A DNA stretch of 55,121 bases. Origin: an uncultured Oscillospiraceae bacterium. GTDB lineage: Bacteria; Bacillota; Clostridia; Oscillospirales; Oscillospiraceae. The translations under genes were made by a program, and so were the position numbers. Below are positions 8,336 through 16,056 of the stretch, in pieces. Within the stretch, counting starts at the first letter, position 1; every line of letters begins with the position of its first letter. Under the pieces are notes generated by a model. That model had not been told where the DNA came from. It searched no databases and was given only the letters and a program-made list of their open reading frames with translations. The stretch is from NCBI GenBank assembly GCA_944385545.1, contig CALWXQ010000005.1, positions 1 to 55,121 of the forward strand, in the 5' to 3' direction.

Positions 8336-8397
8336 ATATTAGCGGAAAGAGGCACGGCTCACATCACAAAAATTGCGGTTGCATTTACACAAATTGC
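8336..8397 (-). promoter_or_regulatory. GH3 promoter with tandem 21-bp operator
   Basis: On the minus strand the -10 is TAATAT (8336-8341) and the -35 position (8359-8364, ATGTGA) is poor. Directly upstream lie GCAATTTTTGT (8366-8376) and GCAATTTGTGT (8387-8397), 21 bp apart. The proximal site starts 24 bp before the -10, against 23 bp in the importer promoter at 4263. The divergent AraC gene at 8503 is the obvious candidate regulator. Confidence 0.6.
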
Positions 8398-8502
8398 TGA
8401 AAATTTTGTTGTCTCTTTCCAGCGGCGTGTTTATCGTGTACAATACCAAGCGTCACATTGGAAAATACAGGTACGGTATTTGTAAAACAGGAGCGCTTAT
8501 CT

Positions 8503-9429
8503 ATGAATGTATCCATTGAACTGACGCCTGAAAACTATGTCCAGCCGGACAACTGGCTGGAACGCACCTTGCTCCAGGACGGCCTGGAGCAGATCAGCTA
8601 TGCGCCCAAAAGCCATGTGCGCATCTGGTACAATACCCAGATGGAGGGCTATCCTATGCACCACCACGCCGCCTTGGAGATCGTAATCCCCAAGCATCGC
8701 GGCTATACCGTCACCGCCAACCAGCGAACCTTCGCCCTGGAGGAGGGGGACATCCTGTTTATCCCGCCCCATATGCTTCACGAGATCCAGGAGCCTACCG
8801 ACGGCAGCCGGTTCATTTACCAGATCGAGATCGACTTTTTGAATACCCTTCAGGATTTTAAGGCTCTGTATCCCATTTCCATGGAGCCGTATCTGTGTAC
8901 GGCCTCGGCGTTTCCCCGGGTGTATCCCGCGGTGCTTGACGGTCTCAAGCGCATGAGCCACATCTATTTTTCCCGGCCGCCTCTGTGGGAGACGCGGATC
9001 TATTCCCTGCTGCTCGAATGCATCTGCGCCATCGGCCAGGATTACTACGGAAGCGGCGGGGAGAGGGAGAACATTCCTGTGGAAAAGCGTAGCGAATACT
9101 TCCAGCGCTTCACCGCCCTGCTCAATTATATCGACTCCCACTACACCGAGGAACTGACCCTGGATCAGGTGGCCAATCAAATGGGCTTTTCCAAGTACCA
9201 CTTCTCCCGGCTGTTTAAGCAATATGTGAATGTCACCTTCTACAGCTACCTGTGCCGCAAGCGGGTGAACGCCGCCCAGAGTTTGCTGTCCACTCCGATG
9301 TCCATTACGGACATCGCCTTCCGCACGGGCTTCAACAATCTGACCACCTTCTGCCGCTGCTTCAAGAAGTACACCAACTGCTCTCCCACGGAATACCGGG
9401 GAAAGCTGCGAAACGAAAATCCTCTGTAA
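8503..9429 (+). CDS. AraC-family regulator with cupin sensor
   Basis: A 308-residue transcription factor. The N-terminal half is an AraC-type cupin (HHHAALEIVIPKHRGY, then EEGDILFIPPHMLHEI) that would bind a sugar ligand. The C-terminal 100 residues hold two helix-turn-helix units (LTLDQVANQMGFSKYHFSR and ITDIAFRTGFNNLTTF). CAGGAG before the ATG at 8503 decides the start. It is divergent from the GH3 gene across a 204-bp gap that holds tandem 21-bp sites, so it most likely activates GH3 and, through the same sites, the importer at 4186. A possible -10 (TACAAT) for its own gene lies near 8439. Confidence 0.9.
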   Translation: MNVSIELTPENYVQPDNWLERTLLQDGLEQISYAPKSHVRIWYNTQMEGYPMHHHAALEIVIPKHRGYTVTANQRTFALEEGDILFIPPHMLHEIQEPTDGSRFIYQIEIDFLNTLQDFKALYPISMEPYLCTASAFPRVYPAVLDGLKRMSHIYFSRPPLWETRIYSLLLECICAIGQDYYGSGGERENIPVEKRSEYFQRFTALLNYIDSHYTEELTLDQVANQMGFSKYHFSRLFKQYVNVTFYSYLCRKRVNAAQSLLSTPMSITDIAFRTGFNNLTTFCRCFKKYTNCSPTEYRGKLRNENPL

Positions 9430-9437
9430 TATAGCTT

Positions 9438-9469
9438 CGGCCGCCTCCGAAATGGAAGCGGCCGTTTTT
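9438..9469 (+). terminator. Terminator between convergent genes
   Basis: The CGGCCGC (9438-9444) and GCGGCCG (9458-9464) arms are followed by TTTTT on the plus strand. It lies between the stop of the AraC gene and the convergent GH4 gene. Confidence 0.75.
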
Positions 9470-9492
9470 CGTTCTGGCCGGCTTGGCCGGGA

Positions 9493-10893
9493 TCAGCCGC
9501 CGAACCAGCCGTCCAGGTCGAACCAGGGATCCAGGTATTCCCGGGTGTTCAGACACATCCGCCGGAACAGTTTCTCCGCCTGGGAAAGGGTGAGGGAGCC
9601 GCACAGAGGCTGGTTCACAAAGGCAAGGAATATGGTTCCCAGATCCCGCCGGCGGATGCCCTCGTAGGTGGTGTCAATGTTCAGACAGTTGCGCAGCACC
9701 AGATTTGCCGCGGCGGTGGGCAGGGGCTTGGCGGTGACCGGGCGGATCATCCCGTTGGCGAAGACGCAGTTGGTCTCCACCACGCTGCCAAGGGGCAGCT
9801 GGGGCATCTGACCGGCATTGGGCAGATTCACATTGGAGACGATGGTCTCAAAGCCCAGCAGGGCCTTAATCAGATCCGCGGCCTCCTCGTCGGAGCGCTT
9901 CACCGGGAAGGGCTGCCGCCCCTGGGCCATTTCAATGGTCTGGGCCACCAGGGCTGCCTGCTGGGCCTCCCGGTAGTCCACGGTGGTCAGATTGTATTGC
10001 CAGTCCTTCACCGTCTGGGGATCGGCGGCGTACCAGGTATTGGGCAGGAATTCCACCAGATGCCGGTCGCCTGCCGCGGCCAGAGCGCCGTAACGGCGGT
10101 ACAGATCCAGCTTGACCTTGTTGCCGTAGGCGAAGGGATCCTCCCGGAACGCGAATCTGGCTCCCGGTCTTTCGTAATAGCCTTCCTCATAGAACCGCTC
10201 CATGAATTCCGGTAGCAGGGCCAGCAGATCCGTATCCCGATACCGGGCCTCGGTGATCCAGGTGAAGTGGTTGATGCCGCTGGCGTCGGTGTACAGTTCC
10301 CGACGGGTGGCCCGGATCCCTTTGATCTCCCACAGCACCCGGCACAGAAGTTCCTGGGCGTGGAAGACCTCATGGCAGCAGCCGAAGGCCTTGATCTCCG
10401 GGAACACATCATAGAGGGTCTTGACCAAAATGGACATGGGGTTGGTCAGGTTCAGCACCCAGGCCCGGGGGCAGATGTCCCGGATCTTCCGGGCGAATTC
10501 TTCGTAAATCGGCACCGACCGCATGGCCCGGAGCACGCCGCCGGGACCTACGGTGTCCCCCACGCTCTGGTAAATGCCGAAGGCCTCCGGGGCGTGAACG
10601 TCGCTGCGCATTTCCCGGAAGGTGCCCGGGAGGATGGAAATGATCACGAAATCCGTTCCCGTCAAAGCCTCCTCCAGGGTTTGGCAGACCCGGTAGCGGA
10701 AGACGGAGCGGGTGTTGGGATCCTGGGGGATCCGATCGCCGATGGCGGCGTTGCGCAGGGCGGCCTCCATGTCGATGTCATACAGACGGATCTCCCCGGA
10801 AAGCCCCTCCGAAGCGGCCAGATCCGCCATGAATACCCTGGCCCACTGCTTGGAGCCGCCGCCGATGTAGGTGATGGTAATGTCTGTTTTCAT
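9493..10893 (-). CDS. GH4 family enzyme, probable alpha-galacturonidase
   Basis: A 466-residue NAD- and Mn-dependent family 4 glycosidase. An N-terminal Rossmann fold is visible (YIGGGSKQW at about 9-17, LYDID at 37-41). The family motifs LTNP (149-152), GCCHE (171-175) and GINHFTW (207-213) supply the Cys and His that bind the metal. GH4 covers alpha-glucosidases, alpha-galactosidases, alpha-glucuronidases and alpha-galacturonidases. The pectin and uronate context favours the last, which would release galacturonate from short oligomers inside the cell. GGGAGGAA before the ATG at 10893 decides the start. A good promoter lies at 10943-10971. It is divergent from the esterase gene at 11159. Confidence 0.85.
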   Translation of the reverse strand: MKTDITITYIGGGSKQWARVFMADLAASEGLSGEIRLYDIDMEAALRNAAIGDRIPQDPNTRSVFRYRVCQTLEEALTGTDFVIISILPGTFREMRSDVHAPEAFGIYQSVGDTVGPGGVLRAMRSVPIYEEFARKIRDICPRAWVLNLTNPMSILVKTLYDVFPEIKAFGCCHEVFHAQELLCRVLWEIKGIRATRRELYTDASGINHFTWITEARYRDTDLLALLPEFMERFYEEGYYERPGARFAFREDPFAYGNKVKLDLYRRYGALAAAGDRHLVEFLPNTWYAADPQTVKDWQYNLTTVDYREAQQAALVAQTIEMAQGRQPFPVKRSDEEAADLIKALLGFETIVSNVNLPNAGQMPQLPLGSVVETNCVFANGMIRPVTAKPLPTAAANLVLRNCLNIDTTYEGIRRRDLGTIFLAFVNQPLCGSLTLSQAEKLFRRMCLNTREYLDPWFDLDGWFGG

Positions 10894-10942
10894 ACTGTTC
10901 CTCCCGGTTTTCAATTGCGGCCAAAGGGGCCTGTATGAGGGT

Positions 10943-10971
10943 AGTATAGCAGTTTGCCGGGGAAGCGTCAA
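10943..10971 (-). promoter_or_regulatory. Promoter of the GH4 gene
   Basis: On the minus strand TTGACG (10966-10971), a 17-bp spacer and TATACT (10943-10948) make a near-consensus sigma-70-type promoter about 50 bp before the start codon. Confidence 0.75.
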
Positions 10972-10986
10972 TTCTGTTTTTACAAA

Positions 10987-11009
10987 GATTTTACAATATG
11001 TATAAAATC
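10987..11009. promoter_or_regulatory. Inverted repeat between divergent promoters
   Basis: GATTTTA (10987-10993) and TAAAATC (11003-11009) form a 7-bp inverted repeat just upstream of the GH4 -35. TTGTAAAA is also repeated there on the minus strand with an 11-bp period. It could be an operator for the GH4/esterase pair. Confidence 0.35.
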
Positions 11010-11058
11010 GGGTAATATTTTTCGTTATTTTGGCGCGCCGCAAAGACGGGCAATCGGG

Positions 11059-11087
11059 TTGACGGGCGGCGGCTTTTGTATTAAAAT
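11059..11087 (+). promoter_or_regulatory. Promoter of the esterase-AraC pair
   Basis: TTGACG (11059-11064), a 17-bp spacer and TAAAAT (11082-11087) lie about 70 bp before the esterase start codon. Confidence 0.65.
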
Positions 11088-11158
11088 AAATTCAATGGAT
11101 GTTTTGGCGGCGACATATGGAGAAAACGGAGGTGTCGCCGGTGCTGGGAGGGTATACC

Positions 11159-12007
11159 ATGTATTCGCAAACTGTTGATTTATACCGATATTTCGGCCGG
11201 GAGCGGGACGGCGCGGCGGGGCATCTGACCTGCCTGTCCTGGCGTCCGGCGGAGGGCGTGGGCGCCCGGCGGGAGGGGCCGGCGGTGCTTGTGCTTCCCG
11301 GCGGTGGCTATCAATATACCTCGGGTCGGGAGGCGGAGCCGGTGGCCATGCGCTTCGCCGCGAAGGGCTATCAAACCTTTATCCTGCGGTATTCCTGCGA
11401 TCCCAGCCGGTTCCCCACCGCGCTGCGGGAGGCGGCCATGGCCATGTGCTACATTCGGCAGAACCGGGAGCAGTACGCTGTGGCGGCGAATATGGTGGCG
11501 GCGGTGGGCTTTTCCGCCGGCGGCCATCTGTGCGGCACCCTGGGATGCTTGTACGACTGTCCGGAGGTGACGGACATCGCCCCGCCGGAGGTTCTGCGGC
11601 CCGACGCGCTGGGCCTTTGCTACCCGGTGGCGGTCTCCTGGGGCGCCACCCATGAGGGTAGTTTCCGGATGCTCTGCGGCGAGGATCTCCAGCTGCGCCG
11701 GCGGTTGTCTCTGGAAAAGCTGGTTCGCCCCGACATGCCGCCGGTGTACCTCTGGCACACCGCGGACGACGGCGCGGTGCCGGTGCGCAACTCCCTGCTC
11801 CTAGCCCAGGCTCTGGACGAGGCGGGGGTGAACTTCGCCATGCGGATCTATCCCCACGGCCCCCACGGGGTATCCCTGGCCAATGAGCTGGTCTACCCGG
11901 CAGGGCAGGTGCCGCCTATGAGCGGGGAAATCCCCGGCTGGCCTGAGGATATGGCGGCGTTTTGGGCGGATTGCGGACTGGGCTTCCGGGAGGAGGCGCA
12001 GGTATGA
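11159..12007 (+). CDS. Alpha/beta-hydrolase, carbohydrate-esterase-like
   Basis: A 282-residue alpha/beta-hydrolase of the dienelactone-hydrolase/acetylxylan-esterase-like type. It has an oxyanion-hole stretch (LVLPGGGYQYTS), the nucleophile elbow GFSAGGH, a late Asp (WHTADDGAVPV) and a catalytic His (YPHGPHGVSL). No signal peptide is seen, so it should act on imported material, perhaps removing acetyl groups from pectin or xylan oligomers. The frame opens at 11099, but GGGAGGG before the ATG at 11159 marks the likely start. Its stop overlaps the start of the next gene (ATGA), which couples translation of the esterase and the AraC regulator. Confidence 0.8.
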   Translation: MYSQTVDLYRYFGRERDGAAGHLTCLSWRPAEGVGARREGPAVLVLPGGGYQYTSGREAEPVAMRFAAKGYQTFILRYSCDPSRFPTALREAAMAMCYIRQNREQYAVAANMVAAVGFSAGGHLCGTLGCLYDCPEVTDIAPPEVLRPDALGLCYPVAVSWGATHEGSFRMLCGEDLQLRRRLSLEKLVRPDMPPVYLWHTADDGAVPVRNSLLLAQALDEAGVNFAMRIYPHGPHGVSLANELVYPAGQVPPMSGEIPGWPEDMAAFWADCGLGFREEAQV

Positions 12008-12759
12008 ATTCCATTGTTTTTGTGGGAGAGCACGCCAGGACTTACGATGTGCGCTGGCATTCCCACGAGCACTGGGAGCTGGTGTACTGCACCGCCGGGG
12101 AAGGGGCCTTTCAGTTCGAAAGCGGCACCATCATCAACTATCGGGAGGGGGACACCGTGGCCATCCCGCCCCGGGAGATCCATTCCAACGTCAGCCAGGA
12201 CGGCTTTACCAACATCCATATGCGCATGGCGGAACCGGCCTTTCCCTACCGTACCGCCTTCCGGGTCAGCGACGATCCCGAGCGGCATATGCGGGTGGCG
12301 TTTGAGCAGGCGAAATACTACTTTCTGGCGGATATCAAGCACCGGGAGCTGGTGCTGTCGGCGCTGGGAGACCTGATCTACAGCTATACGGTGGTCTGCC
12401 GGAGCAATTCCGAGTTTTCCGAGCCGGTGGAGCGGCTGCGCAATGTGATCCTGCGCAACTATTCCCGGGCGGACTTCGTCCTGGAGCAGGCCATCCGGCA
12501 GCTGCCCTTCAACTACGATTACCTGCGCAAGCTGTTTAAAAAGGAGCAGGGCGTCACGCCTCTGGAATACCTGACCCAGCAACGGATGAAGAAGGCCGAG
12601 GCGATGCTCACCGCCATGTGGTCAAAGGATTTTTCCGTTTCCGAGGTGGCCCAGCTGTGCGGATATGACGACGCGCTGTACTTTTCCCGGGTGTTCAAAA
12701 AATACTTCGGCGTTTCTCCCACCTATTTTGCCGCCGGAAAGGGCAAGGGGGAGCTCTGA
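12004..12759 (+). CDS. AraC-family regulator coupled to esterase
   Basis: A 251-residue regulator. The N-terminal cupin has WHSHEHWELVYCTAGEG and GDTVAIPPREIHSN. The C-terminal DNA-binding domain has NYDYLRKLFKKEQGVTPLEY and a second helix-turn-helix at VSEVAQLCGYDDALYFSRVF. The ATG overlaps the esterase stop codon by 4 bases and GGGAGGAGG lies inside the esterase gene. It sits 150 bp before the large pectin operon, so it may control that operon, the divergent GH4 gene, or both. The ligand is unknown. Confidence 0.88.
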   Translation: MNSIVFVGEHARTYDVRWHSHEHWELVYCTAGEGAFQFESGTIINYREGDTVAIPPREIHSNVSQDGFTNIHMRMAEPAFPYRTAFRVSDDPERHMRVAFEQAKYYFLADIKHRELVLSALGDLIYSYTVVCRSNSEFSEPVERLRNVILRNYSRADFVLEQAIRQLPFNYDYLRKLFKKEQGVTPLEYLTQQRMKKAEAMLTAMWSKDFSVSEVAQLCGYDDALYFSRVFKKYFGVSPTYFAAGKGKGEL

Positions 12760-12836
12760 GGCTGACAACCGCCCCGGTGCGGGACACCGGGTGATGTCCG
12801 TTTTGTGAATATGTTGTTCCGAATAAAACATGGAAT

Positions 12837-12859
12837 TTGTCAAATAGACAAGGTATAAT
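12837..12859 (+). promoter_or_regulatory. Probable promoter and operator of the pectin operon
   Basis: The inverted repeat TTGTC-AAATA-GACAA (12837-12851) lies just before a perfect TATAAT (12854-12859). The -35 region has no good match, so activation is likely. The first start codon of the operon is about 55 bp downstream. Confidence 0.5.
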
Positions 12860-12912
12860 AGCTATAAAAGCGGAGAATTGGTAAAAAGCACCAAACTCTG
12901 GAGGTGAAATTT

Positions 12913-13752
12913 GTGAAACTTTGCATCCGCGCCCACGATCTGGGCGTGAAGGGCAGCCAGGCCATTTTGGAGCGGCTGGACAGTCTGGGGCTGGACGGGG
13001 TGCAGATGGTCTGCTACAAGGCCTATGACGACATCCCCTACGCGCCTGGTGGCATCACCCCGGAGCGGGCGGCCCGGATCGGTCGGGAGTTTCAGCAGGC
13101 GGGAGCCATGATCCCTCTGGTAGGGGCCTATTTCAACCCCGTCCATTCCGACCGGGAGAAGGCACGGCGGTGCTTCCGGATCTTCGGGGAATATCTTTCG
13201 GTCTGTCAGGCCATGGGCTGCCGGTACGTAGGTTCCGAGACCGGCTCGTATAACGATGACAAGTGGACCTACCATCCCCGCAACCGTACGGAGGAGGCGC
13301 GGCGGACGGTGATCGCTACCTTCTCCCAGCTGTGCGACCTGGCCCAGGATTATGGGAGCCAGGTGGCCATGGAGGGAGCGGCGGGCCATGTGTGCTGGAG
13401 TGTGGAAGTCCTGGGGGAGGTTCGGCGGCGCATGGGACGAAAGACCCGGGTGATCTTCGACCTGTACAACTACTTGGATCAGGATAACCAGGGAGACTAC
13501 CTGACCATCCTGGACAAGGGACTGGACGCCTTCGCCGGGGACATTCTGCTGTTCCACATGAAGGACTGCGAGCTTCGCGGCGGGCAGCCGCCCCGGCAGG
13601 TGCCCCTGGGAACGGGAGATCTGGACATGACCGCCATTTTGCGCAGGATCAAGGCCTACGACAAGGACGCGGTGCTCACCCTGGAGGGTACCACCGGCGA
13701 CCACATTGCCCGGGCTGTTGCCACAATAAAAACGATTTGGGAGAGAGTTTGA
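12913..13752 (+). CDS. Sugar isomerase/epimerase-like TIM-barrel protein
   Basis: A 279-residue member of the xylose-isomerase-like TIM-barrel superfamily. It has the acidic and His residues typical of the metal site in strands (SETGSYNDD, AMEGAAGHVCW, VIFDLYNYLD, FHMKDCEL, and a final TLEGTTG). GTG at 12913 is chosen because GGAGGTGA sits 6-7 bases upstream; a GTG at 12904 would lie inside that site. It is the first gene of the long pectin operon and ends one base before kduI. The substrate is probably a uronate or keto-sugar from pectin breakdown, but the family is too broad to name a reaction. Confidence 0.75.
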   Translation: MKLCIRAHDLGVKGSQAILERLDSLGLDGVQMVCYKAYDDIPYAPGGITPERAARIGREFQQAGAMIPLVGAYFNPVHSDREKARRCFRIFGEYLSVCQAMGCRYVGSETGSYNDDKWTYHPRNRTEEARRTVIATFSQLCDLAQDYGSQVAMEGAAGHVCWSVEVLGEVRRRMGRKTRVIFDLYNYLDQDNQGDYLTILDKGLDAFAGDILLFHMKDCELRGGQPPRQVPLGTGDLDMTAILRRIKAYDKDAVLTLEGTTGDHIARAVATIKTIWERV

Positions 13753-13753
13753 T

Positions 13754-14590
13754 ATGAAATTTGACGTACGCTATGCCAATCATCCGGAGGACTCTAAGCA
13801 CTACGATACCGAAACCCTCCGCCGTCACTACCACATTTCCGGCCTGTTTGAGAAGGACGCCATCAATCTGACCTATTCCCACCAGGATCGGATCATTGCC
13901 GGCGGCATCATGCCCGTGGACGAGGCGCTGGTGCTGGAGAGCTGCAAGGAGCTGGCCGCCCCCTACTTCCTGGCCCGCCGGGAGCTGGGCGCCATCAACG
14001 TCGGCGGCGATGGGGTGATGATTCTGGACGGCGTGGAGTATCCCGTTAAGCATAAGGACGGCATCTACGTGGGCATGGGCACCAAGGAGCTGGTGTTCCG
14101 CTCCGTGGATAAGAGCAATCCCGCCAAGTTCTACATCAATTCCTGCCCCGCTCACCGCGCCTGCCCCACGGTGCTGATCCCCATGGATAAGGCCCGGTAC
14201 AACCACCTGGGCGCCCAGGAGACGGTGAACGAGCGGATTCTACGCCAGTACATCCATCCGGCGGTATGCGAGAGCTGCCAGCTGAGCATGGGCATGACCG
14301 CCCTGCTTCCCGGCAACGTCTGGAACACCATGCCCAGCCATACCCATGAGCGGCGGATGGAGGTCTACTTCTATTTCGAGATCGCCCCGGATCAGGCGGT
14401 GTTCCACATGATGGGCCAGGGCAATGAGACCCGGCACATCGTTATGCACAACGAGGAAGCGGTGATCTCCCCCAGTTGGTCCATCCACTCCGGCGTAGGC
14501 ACCGCCAACTATACCTTTATCTGGGGCATGTGCGGCGAAAACCAGGACTTCGACGATATGGACGGTATCCCCACCGCCCAGCTGCGATAA
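13754..14590 (+). CDS. kduI: 5-dehydro-4-deoxy-D-glucuronate isomerase
   Basis: KduI, 278 residues, the same length as the Escherichia coli enzyme. It turns 5-keto-4-deoxyuronate, made by lyases and unsaturated glucuronyl/galacturonyl hydrolases, into 2,5-diketo-3-deoxygluconate. The zinc-site residues stand where expected: His196 and His198 with Glu203 in HTHERRMEVYFYFE, and a His near 245 (HNEEAVISPSWSIHSG). It fits functionally with the GH105 gene, which makes the unsaturated uronate, and the KduD-like reductase at 27811 in the same operon. Confidence 0.95.
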   Translation: MKFDVRYANHPEDSKHYDTETLRRHYHISGLFEKDAINLTYSHQDRIIAGGIMPVDEALVLESCKELAAPYFLARRELGAINVGGDGVMILDGVEYPVKHKDGIYVGMGTKELVFRSVDKSNPAKFYINSCPAHRACPTVLIPMDKARYNHLGAQETVNERILRQYIHPAVCESCQLSMGMTALLPGNVWNTMPSHTHERRMEVYFYFEIAPDQAVFHMMGQGNETRHIVMHNEEAVISPSWSIHSGVGTANYTFIWGMCGENQDFDDMDGIPTAQLR

Positions 14591-14593
14591 GCT

Positions 14594-15481
14594 ATGACGA
14601 TCCACATAACACCCGGAGAGGATCTCCAGGCCGTCCTGGATGCCGCTGAGGAAGGCGCGCTGATCTGCCTGGCTCCCGGAACCTACCGGTGCAAGACCGT
14701 GATCCGCACCCGCAATTTGACCCTGCGGGGGGCGGGGGCGGACAAGACCCGGATCGTCTGGGACGATTACGCGAAAAAGATTGACGACCAGGGGCGGGAA
14801 TATGTTACCTTCCGCACCTACACCATGGCGGTGTGCGCCCAGGGGGTGACCCTGGAAGATCTGTGTGTGGAAAACGACGCGGGCCGTCCTGAGGAAAAGG
14901 GCCAGGAGGTGGCGCTGACGGTGTACGCCGGGGGCTTCCGTATGAAAAACTGCGCCTTGATCTCCACCCAGGACACCCTGTTTTCCGGCCCGCTGCCCCC
15001 GGATCTCATCGAGCGCTATGACGGCTTTCTGGCCGACGAGCTGCGCCGGGCAGGGCAGATGGATCAGTATTTTGAAAACTGCCTGATCCAGGGCACCGTG
15101 GATTTCATTTTCGGCTGCGGACGGGCGGTGTTTGACCGGTGTGAGCTTCGCTCCGGCTTCGACGTCCGGGGCACAGGCTTCGTTGCCGCTCCGGCGCACG
15201 GTTCGGAGCAGAAGGAGGGCTTCCTGTTCCGCCGCTGCCGCCTGACCTGCCAGGAGGGAGTTCGTCCCGGGAGCGTTTATCTGGCCCGGCCATGGCGGGA
15301 TTACGGACTGGCCCGCTTTGAGGCGTGTACCTACGGCCCCCATATTGCCCCGGAGGGCTTTGACAAATGGAACGATACCCATCGGGATCGCACCGCCCGG
15401 TTTTTTGAGACGCCGCCGGTGCCCGGGCGGGTATCCTGGATCAACCGCGAGACCGAAGCGACCGGTGAGGCGACGCTATGA
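14594..15481 (+). CDS. Pectin methylesterase, family CE8, no signal peptide
   Basis: A 295-residue right-handed beta-helix enzyme. The CE8 signature residues are present: STQDTLF (about 124-130), GTVDFIFG (about 167-174) with the two catalytic Asp, and YLARPWR (about 228-234). It removes methyl groups from galacturonate oligomers. Most bacterial CE8 enzymes are secreted. This one starts directly with the domain (MTIHITPGEDLQAVL) and so probably works on imported oligomers. It begins 3 bp after kduI, and its stop overlaps the start of the next gene (ATGA). Confidence 0.9.
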   Translation: MTIHITPGEDLQAVLDAAEEGALICLAPGTYRCKTVIRTRNLTLRGAGADKTRIVWDDYAKKIDDQGREYVTFRTYTMAVCAQGVTLEDLCVENDAGRPEEKGQEVALTVYAGGFRMKNCALISTQDTLFSGPLPPDLIERYDGFLADELRRAGQMDQYFENCLIQGTVDFIFGCGRAVFDRCELRSGFDVRGTGFVAAPAHGSEQKEGFLFRRCRLTCQEGVRPGSVYLARPWRDYGLARFEACTYGPHIAPEGFDKWNDTHRDRTARFFETPPVPGRVSWINRETEATGEATL

Positions 15482-16041
15482 GACGACAAATATCCTTTCG
15501 CCAATACCGGCTGATCGATCTGACCATTCTGGCTGTGGTGCTGGGGGTTTCCCAGTATGTGATCCACCGGGCCTGTTCCCAATGGTATCCGGAGCAGCTG
15601 TATGTGGTCTCTCCCGTGGCGGCGGTGACGGCGCTGGTGATGATGCGTTGGAACGGCTGCGGCGCCGTCCACGCCCTGGTGGGCGGGGTGGTGTTTACGG
15701 CCCTGTCCGGCGGCACACCGGAGCAGTACCTGATCTACAGCCTGGGGAATCTGCTGGGCCTGGGAGGCCTGATCTTCTTTAAGCTATTCGGTAAGGAGCG
15801 GGTCCGCCAGGACAGCTTCCTGACTGTGATGTTCGGCTTGACTGTGCAGCTGCTGATGCAGCTGGGCAGGGCAGGGGTGGCCGGTTTGCTGGGATACCCG
15901 TGGGCAGCCTGCTTGGGCTTTCTGACCACGGATGCCCTGTCGGATCTGTTTACCCTGTTCCTTCTGTGGATCATCCGCCGGGTAGACGGTCTTTTCGAAG
16001 ACCAAAAAGCGTATCTGCTGCGCGTACAGGAACAACAATGA
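15478..16041 (+). CDS. ECF-S-component-like membrane protein
   Basis: A 187-residue protein with five or six membrane segments and short loops. Its size and pattern resemble substrate-binding S components of energy-coupling-factor transporters, for example the segment MRWNGCGAVHALVGGVVFTA. The match is by general pattern only. It overlaps the CE8 stop by 4 bases, so the two are translationally coupled. No ECF ATPases or T subunit lie in the window. It could be a solitary S component using a shared ECF module, or an unrelated membrane protein. A methanol, uronate or cofactor substrate cannot be chosen from sequence. Confidence 0.55.
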   Translation: MRRQISFRQYRLIDLTILAVVLGVSQYVIHRACSQWYPEQLYVVSPVAAVTALVMMRWNGCGAVHALVGGVVFTALSGGTPEQYLIYSLGNLLGLGGLIFFKLFGKERVRQDSFLTVMFGLTVQLLMQLGRAGVAGLLGYPWAACLGFLTTDALSDLFTLFLLWIIRRVDGLFEDQKAYLLRVQEQQ

Positions 16042-16056
16042 AAGGGGAGACGTGTT

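Noticed and set aside
12783-12834. A GCAA-N4-TGT tandem site before the large pectin operon
   Set aside because: GAATATGTTGT is a partial match, but no second copy occurs 21 bp away, so this promoter does not appear to share the operator.
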